Origin: Gymnopus androsaceus JB14
Taxonomy: Eukaryota; Basidiomycota; Agaricomycetes; Agaricales; Omphalotaceae
DNA: 64,000 nucleotides
Assembly (NCBI GenBank): GCA_009733575.1
Contig: ML769501.1
Span: 1-64,000 of the forward strand
Direction: 5' to 3'
How positions within the stretch are numbered: position 1 is the first letter of the stretch; each line of letters starts with the position of its first letter. The notes below the pieces were generated by a model. It saw only the letters and a list, made by a program, of their open reading frames with translations. It ran no database searches and was not told where the DNA came from. Positions 57,569 to 64,000 of the stretch are shown one piece after another. The position numbers were made by a program, and so were the translations under genes.

Positions 57569-58356
57569 GCATAGATTGCTCTAATTCCAAATTGCTTAAA
57601 TTGCTTACGGATTTCAATGGACGGCCACTTTTCTTGCATTTAATTTTCTTGTTTTCGTTAGTTTGCTAATCTCTATCTTTACGTTGCACGATCTATCCTA
57701 CCTAACGGGCTACCTACATACTCTACACTGCCGTGACAGTCTACTCTATACCACGATATTTTGTTTGTGTTTCTTGCTCTAATACAGACAGACAGACAGA
57801 CAGGTATCGCTGCAATTAGATCATGATGCTATGTTTTTTTTTTCTTCGCTTGTGATTTTGCACTTTTTGCTTGCGAGGAGGTACTTGTAGAGTTCTGTTA
57901 GAGGATAGAGTCAATTGTAGACATTAGCATTTCAAGACGTCGATGCGACGCTGAGTGTCAGAGTGCTATAGGAATAAGCGGGCTAGGTGGATTCCCGAGT
58001 GAGTGTTCATATATTTCGAGCGCGTATTCAACTAACTGTACCTTATATAGGATACTCGCTTCCTTGTCTCTCTGGTACGCGGAATGAGTCAAGACGACGG
58101 GCAATGAATGTAGAAGAATCAGAAAGCGATATGCAGCGGTCAATATAGAGTAGGTCCATCTATATGCGCGTCGTCTGATTGACGAAGGTGTGCGTTCGAA
58201 GAAACCATCCATTCATTCATTGGGCATAACGGGTAGAAGCCCCGCCTCGAGGCAACTTGAGCGCAACGGTTCCGAAGCGCTGATCGAGATATGGGACGCT
58301 ATAAAGGGCGTTTAGGGGGCAGACTACTGAACCCAACTTTTCTTTCCTACCCAAGG
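57569..58356. other. Intergenic, 3' region of chitin deacetylase and BCS1 promoter
   Basis: Carries a (CAGA)n microsatellite at about 57788-57803, a T10 run at about 57835, and a TATA box for the first BCS1-like gene at 58299. Confidence 0.5.
58299..58306 (+). promoter_or_regulatory. TATA box of BCS1-like gene 1
   Basis: CTATAAAG lies about 50 bases upstream of the ATG at 58357. The paralogue has one at the corresponding place. Confidence 0.55.
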
Positions 58357-60333
58357 ATGGCTTCGTACATCCAAGAAGTTTTTCAAGCTGCCAACATTTC
58401 CGAGTTTCTCCCATCCACTAACGCTAACGCTACGTTGAACTCGGAACCAACGCGTTCTCCGGATCTTTTCGCTCTTCTTCCTTTGCTTTTCACGTCCTCT
58501 GCTATTAGAGATTGGGTCAAGTTGTTTGTTATTGGAGGGTTTTTTGAGACGTGTAGGAGGTTTGCTACAAGTTCGTATTCGGAGGTCTTGTCTTCCTTTC
58601 GGATAGACGCTGCTTTCGATGAAGAGGATCCTACGTATGGTAAGTCCATCGAGTCCTGGTGTGGAAGATACCCTACTTACTTATGTGGCGTCCAGCATGG
58701 ATGATGGTTTGGCTTTCCAAGCAACCTTCGTGGAGTATGTGTTCATTTGTACTCAAAGACTCTTCACCAATTAACATGTTTCCTTTGTAGAAAATATACG
58801 CGCCGTCGAAGTCGTTGTGGGCGATAATGACCTCAACGATAGTCACAGCGTAGTCCTAGAGGCCGAAGGACTTTCGAAATTTGACGGACGAATCCCACGC
58901 AAAGTGGTTTATTCACCAAGTCCCTCGAGGACCTACTCGATGTGGTACAAACGACGTTATATGACTGTTACTCGTGTCCAAGAGCAATCGAGATGGGGAG
59001 GAAAAGATAATATGCTCCATATAAGGTACGATCATGCGAATTGGGTGTAGGTGTTGTACTACTCGCTGATGCTATGGTTCTTAGTATCATGTCACGAAAC
59101 CCTCTCATCCTGAAAGATCTTATCCAGGAGGCAAGGATGGAGTATATCTCATCCCAGGATAATAGACTCTCCATCTATGCTTCCGATATGTGAGTTTCGT
59201 TATTAAATATCACTCGACAACTGGTGCTAACATTATGAACATACAGAAACAATAATTGGAGAAGAGTCGGTACTCGACCTAAACGGAGCTTGCAATCCAT
59301 CGTGCTCGACCCGGGGATGAAGGAACTGCTTCTAGAAGACGCAAACGATTTCTTGACCAGTCGAGAGTGGTATAGCGAGCGCGGAATACCTTTTCGACGT
59401 GGATATCTCTGGTAAGACCCATTCTCGCTCCAAGCTCAACGATGGCTAATGCTGATTTATGTAGTACGGAGCTCCAGGCTGTGGAAAGACGTCGTTGATC
59501 CATAGCATCGCTGGCGCACTCGACCTCGATGTCTATATCATCTCCCTATCGAGGACCGGACTGGATGATAATGCTTTGAATACATTGATCACCGAGCTTC
59601 CAGAGCGATGCGTAGCGCTAATGGAGGATATCGACGCAGCTCTCAGTGGCGCGCTCAACCGAGATGGGCCTGAACAGGTGAAAAAGGGGGGCAACGACCG
59701 AGACGAGCAGTCACCTCAACGACCGAAAGTGGAAACCGGAAGGTACGGCATGATTTTTTGAGTGGTCCTTTAGATGTATCTAATGTCGGACATGAGTAGC
59801 AAGGTTAGCCTCAGCGGACTATTGAACTGCCTGGATGGGATCGGTGCAGCTGAAGGACGTATACTCTTCGCTACTACCAACAAGTATACATCTCTCGATC
59901 CTGCTTTATGTCGTCCCGGACGTATGGACCTGCACATTGAATTCAAGCTTGCTAGCAAATCCCAGGCACGGGAGCTTTTCTATCACTTTTATAAGCCTGT
60001 ACAAACCCCACTCGACGATTTGGAGACTGACTCGAAGAAGCCCGGAGACACGACAGTCACCAAACCAGAAATCACCTCCGAGAAGACCGTAGCCGTTGTG
60101 GGTGATTTGCACCAACTTGCTAGGTTCTCCGATGATATGATAAAATCCCTCGCCTCTCAATTCTCCGACTTGATTCCTGAGCGCCAGCTGTCTATGGCCG
60201 CCATACAGGGTTCCTTATGGCCTACAAAACTCGGCCGTACCTTGCTGTTGAAAAGGTTCCTGGATGGGTGGAAACGGAAATGTCTAAACCCCATTCCCCG
60301 AAGGCAGGAATTCAGAATGGCACTTTGGGATGA
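58357..60333 (+). pseudogene. BCS1-like mitochondrial AAA ATPase, copy 1, two 1-bp deletions
   Basis: ATG 58357. N-terminal BCS1 region: a membrane-spanning segment near DLFALLPLLFTSSAIRDWVKLFVIGGFFETCRRF, WMMVWLSKQPSW, VEVVVGDNDLNDSH and YTVTR-type RYMTVTRVQEQ. Then RRVGTRPKRSLQSIVLDPGMKELLLEDANDFL, Walker A YGAPGCGKTSL (about 59465-59497), Walker B VALMEDIDAAL (about 59611-59643), GLLNCLDGIGAAEGRILFATTN (second region of homology) and CRPGRMD. BCS1 family ATPases translocate the Rieske protein across the inner membrane; Agaricomycetes have many paralogues. Compared with copy 2, one base is missing at about 59408 (before Walker A) and one at about 60210. The C-terminal motif after AAIQG is therefore out of frame. 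The intended stop would be TGA 60331-60333. Confidence 0.75.
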
Positions 60334-60655
60334 GGTTTGGACTCGTTAGCTTTTGTTGTACTTTTTGGATTCTCTGTAAAGGTGTCGATACCATCCTATC
60401 GGACGATGAAGCATTGATGTATTCTTAGGTTTTGGCATTTCGTAATGGTATATACCGTACTTGCGAAGTAGATTTTGATTAACGCTTTTAGCGCTTGAAT
60501 ATTTACAGCTTTCCACTTGCGTTCAACGCTCAATTCAGTCTTACTCTGAGGAATCTGATTATCAGCGACACTCCTATAACGGGGCGCTTATAGGCTCGCC
60601 TCGAGGCTTTAGCTTGACTGGAGCAATGGTTCTGAATCCCGAGGACAATGGATGG

Positions 60656-60663
60656 GTATAAAA
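60656..60663 (+). promoter_or_regulatory. TATA box of BCS1-like gene 2
   Basis: TATAAAAA at about 40 bases upstream of the ATG at 60697, in the context GGGTATAAAAAGG. Confidence 0.6.
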
Positions 60664-60696
60664 AGGTGTTTGGGGAAGGAAAAAAACACCCACAGA

Positions 60697-62656
60697 ATGG
60701 CTTCGCACATCCAAAAAGCCTTTCAAACTGCTAATCTATCCGGTTTCTTTTCCTCAGGCTCAACTAATGCTACCTTGACATCAGAATCTCCCAATCTTTT
60801 CGCCATGCTCCCTTTGCTTTTTACTTCTTCCGCGATCAGAGATTGGGCGAAGCTGATCGTTATCGGAGGAATTTTCGAAACATGCAGACGGTTTGCTTCA
60901 AATTCTTATTCGGATCTCTTGTCTTCTTTTCGCATAGAGGCTGTTTTTGACGATGACGATCCAACCTATGGTAAGCTCATTGATGTAGATGTTGAAGATA
61001 CATACTCATGTTGCATTTCAGGATGGATGCTGATATGGCTTTCCAAGCAGCCTTCATGGAGTACGGGTTCATCGAATATTTTGGGATCAACCCTAACACC
61101 CTTTCTAGGAGAAATTCGGGCTGTCGAAGTTGTCGTGGACAATAACGAGCTCAATGACAGTCATACCATAGTCTTAGAGGAAGAAGGACTCTCGAAATAT
61201 GATGGTAGAATCCCGCGGAAAGTTGTTTATACACCAAGTCCCTCAAGGACCTACTCGATGTGGTATAAACAGCGTTACATGACTGTTACTCGCATTCAAG
61301 AGCAAACGAGCCGATGGTCGGGCAAAAGCAATGCGCTGCACATAAGGTATGATGATACCGTGAAGCAAATACTATCCTTGCTGATATTGTAGCTTCTAGC
61401 ATCTTGTCACGAAACTCTCACATCCTGAAAGATCTCATCCGAGATGCAAGAATGGAATTTCTTCGCTCGCAGGACAATAGACTTTCGATCTACACCTCTG
61501 ATTCGTTAGTTTCATTATCGTTGCGTCTCTTTCTTCAACGTTGACATTGTAACTATGTAGTACAGTACCAATACCTGGAGGAGGATAGGTACACGTCCTA
61601 AACGAAGTCTGGAATCCATTGTCCTTGACCCGGGGATGAAAGAGCTTCTTCTAGAAGATGCGAATGATTTCTTGACCAGCCGAGAGTGGTACAGCGAACG
61701 CGGCATACCCTTTCGACGTGGATATCTTCTGGTGAGCCTTATCATCGGATAAATAGGCGATTAAAGATCACTAACTCGGTTTGTATGTAGTACGGAGCTC
61801 CAGGCTGCGGAAAAACGTCCTTGATCCATAGCATCGCTGGCGCACTTGACCTCGATGTCTACATCATTTCGTTGTCGAGAACTGGACTGGATGATAATAG
61901 TTTGGATACGTTGATAACCGAGCTGCCAGAGCGATGCGTGGCGCTAATGGAGGATATTGACGCAGCTTTGAGTGGTGCGCTTAATCGTGATGAGCACGAA
62001 CAGAAGAAGGAGGCTACCGACCGAAGTGAGCAGTCGACGCAAAAACCTGGTCCAACGCCGATACACACAGGAAGGTACGCTATTGCTTTTTATCGATGGT
62101 GTTTAGACACACGTCTGAAGTGGATATGAGCAGCAGGGTTAGCCTCAGCGGGCTGTTGAACTGCCTGGATGGGATCGGTGCAGCTGAAGGACGCATACTC
62201 TTCGCTACTACCAACAAGTATACATCTCTCGATTCCGCGTTATGCCGTCCCGGCCGTATGGATCTGCACATCGAGTTCAAGCTTGCTAGCAAATACCAGG
62301 CCCGCGAGCTTTTCTACCACTTTTACAGGCCTGTAAAGAGCGCAGTCAACGATTCAGAGAAGGGCTCGAAGGTTGGGGGAACGGTAAACACAACGGAAAA
62401 AGCACCATCAGAGAATACCGTGGCAGTTGTAGGTGATGTGCACCAGCATGCTAGGTTCTCAGAAGATGTCATAAAGGCGCTGGCCTCTCAGTTTGCCGAC
62501 TTGATTCCCGAACGTCAACTGTCTATGGCCGCCATACAGGGCTTCCTTATGACTTACAAAACTCGTCCATACCTTGCTGTTGAGAAGGTCGCTGGATGGG
62601 TAGAGGAGGAGATGTCTAAACCCCATTCTCCGAAGGTGGATGTCACCTCGGGATGA
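60697..62656 (+). CDS. BCS1-like mitochondrial AAA ATPase, copy 2 (intact)
   Basis: ATG 60697, with the same exon plan as copy 1. The N-terminal membrane region has DWAKLIVIGGIFETCRRF, then WMLIWLSKQPSW, VEVVVDNNELNDSH, RPKRSLESIVLDPGMKELL and GYLL|YGAPGCGKTSL (Walker A, about 61793-61825). Walker B ALMEDIDAAL and the arginine-containing CRPGRMD follow. The C-terminal end AAIQGFLMTYKTRPYLAVEKVAGWVEEEM closes at TGA 62654-62656. All AAA motifs are present and frames agree across the introns, so it should be functional. The tandem arrangement with copy 1 (starts 2340 bp apart, about 80 percent similar by eye) indicates local duplication. Confidence 0.85.
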
Positions 62657-62882
62657 GATTCGGCCTTGTTATATTTTACGTTATACTCTTTGCAAAGTTG
62701 TGATGAATGCGGTAGATATATATGTTTTCGTGCTTCTTTATGCTCGTCGTACATATTTTGATCTAATTGTACATATATAATTCACGCCTTGAATGCATTT
62801 ACATGGCTCATAGCGGTATATGAAGCTTAAAAGCTGGTGAAATGCTGCATGAGAGTCATAGAAATGAAGAAGGAAGGAGTCC
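62657..62882. other. 3' region of BCS1-like gene 2
   Basis: Untranslated/spacer sequence with no features beyond AT-rich tracts. Confidence 0.4.
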
Positions 62883-63712
62883 ACACACCGGAAAGTAACA
62901 AAAATCTGCTCGGCAGATTTTTGGACTGATACACAAACAATTGGTCCATGTTTCAATGACACCGAAAGCCAGACTGAAATGCAGATTTCAGCCAGGTGGA
63001 AACTCTGACTGAAAAGGGATGATTTGGCCCAAGTACAGATGATATGACTCCCAAAAATCTAGAGTTCAGGGAGCTTGATTCACATACTGAATGCAGTATT
63101 TTCTTCTGTACAATAAATATGATTGAAGTTACATGTTTCACTATAGATGAATATGCAGATGTTTACAGAAAAATCAGTCTTGTTAACTATGCTACCGAAA
63201 TACCAGAAATCAGTAAGTAATGCAATACATATGACAGTTGGGCTGAAAAATGGGGTTTCAATATGAATGAAAGGCCACTAGCAGCCTTTCAGTTGTACTG
63301 AAAACCCATTTTTCAGCCCAACTTTCATAGATATTGAATTACTTGCTGATTTATGTCATTTCAGTGGAGTAATTGACAGGATTGATTAAGTATTGATTGA
63401 TTATTGATTATTCATCTGTTCATTCATCCAAAGTAAAATATCTAATTTCAATCATAAGTATTAATTGTACAGATGAAATACTGAAATCAGTACAAGAATC
63501 AGGCCTGAACTGTAGACTTTCAGGAGTCATATCATCTTGAGTGAATGGTTGCACAAATCACCCCTTGTCAAGCAGAGTTTCAGCCTGGCTGAAAACAATT
63601 GTTTTGGTCTGACTTTCAGTCTTATTGAAACATGAACTGATTGTTTCATTATCAGTCTAACAATCTGCTGAGCAGATTACGAGTGCAATTTACACACGGG
63701 AAAGCTACAAAA
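62883..63712. mobile_element. Large palindromic element (foldback MITE)
   Basis: Imperfect inverted arms of about 400 bp meet at about 63283. The inner core GTTGGGCTGAAAAATGGG (63237) and CCCATTTTTCAGCCCAAC (63305) is near-perfect. Outward matches include GATGATATGACTCC at 63038 and GGAGTCATATCATC at 63523, and CATGTTTCAAT at 62947 and ATTGAAACATG at 63624. It ends near ACACACCGGAAAG and TACACACGGGAAAG-type strings. It is AT-rich, non-coding and hairpin-forming. Its style resembles the 7120-7581 palindrome, but the sequences were not shown to be homologous. Confidence 0.75.
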
Positions 63713-64000
63713 TTCTGCTCAGCAGAAAAGTGTAGTGAATAAGCTACTGAAATATCACATGATGCTGATATGTCTTTATAAGCACCTTATAAGCGGATTA
63801 CCAGAGTTTATAATTGCCAATGTCTTGTAAATTCTCAGCCAAATTTTGGCAAGGGGTTCAAATTGTCAAAAAAAAAAGACTGGATTTTGATTTTTTTTTC
63901 TTGCGCCTGGTTGGCGGACCAACCAACTATGTAAATGCTCCTATGCTCATACAGAAGCAAAACCGGAAGTGAAACAGACCCAGAAGGTGATATTTTTGCT
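63713..64000. other. Right edge, no supported gene
   Basis: AT-rich with runs of A and T at 63867-63900. Nothing assignable. Confidence 0.4.

Noticed and set aside
57178..57639. 153-codon minus-strand frame
   Set aside because: Antisense to the last exons and 3' end of the chitin deacetylase gene.

Overview
The window is nuclear DNA of a filamentous basidiomycete, most likely an Agaricomycete. The evidence is the dense 45-70 bp GT-AG introns, two paralogues each of BCS1-like AAA ATPases and DUF6534-type membrane proteins, a GPI-type chitin deacetylase, a KRE2/MNT1-type mannosyltransferase, an NB-ARC/TPR NLR-like gene, and a KDZ transposase paired with a TET/JBP dioxygenase. All gene models below were spliced by eye from reading frames, so exon borders are approximate unless stated.

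Layout. 0-2.3 kb: a membrane-anchored alpha/beta hydrolase with two single-base frame breaks and a 5' fragment of the Hsp70 exchange factor FES1 that ends in an inverted copy of the hydrolase start region. 3.5-6.6 kb: an NB-ARC ATPase with eight nearly identical 42-residue TPR units. 7-12.4 kb: nested palindromic elements, a GC-rich minisatellite and a DUF6589 gene with a premature stop. 12.75-18.6 kb: a head-to-head KDZ transposase / TET-JBP pair. 18.6-31 kb: repeat-rich ground with two solo LTRs of one family, a conserved repeat-associated hypothetical gene that appears split by insertions, and other hypothetical fragments. 31.3-34.6 kb: a decayed RecQ-like helicase. 35.2-40.8 kb: a complete but inactive Ty1/copia element (5-bp target duplication) carrying a nested 485-bp TIR element. 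42.6-62.7 kb: an ordinary gene-rich arm (GT15 mannosyltransferase, tandem DUF6534 proteins, GNAT acetyltransferase, a protein with a fungal MLKL-N-terminal-like bundle, chitin deacetylase, tandem BCS1-like ATPases). 62.9-63.7 kb: another large palindromic element.

How it fits together. The left two thirds is a transposon graveyard. The copia element and the helicase are broken mainly at sites where CGA arginine codons appear to have become TGA and CGN arginines have become cysteine, and the two copia LTRs differ largely at CpG versus TpG/CpA. This is what 5-methylcytosine deamination leaves behind. The same window carries a TET/JBP 5-methylcytosine oxidase gene with its catalytic residues intact, divergently linked to a KDZ transposase. 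A target (methylated repeats) and a candidate eraser travelling on a transposon therefore sit side by side. The right arm is mostly single-copy housekeeping and cell-surface genes, with two tandem duplications in which one member carries small indels.
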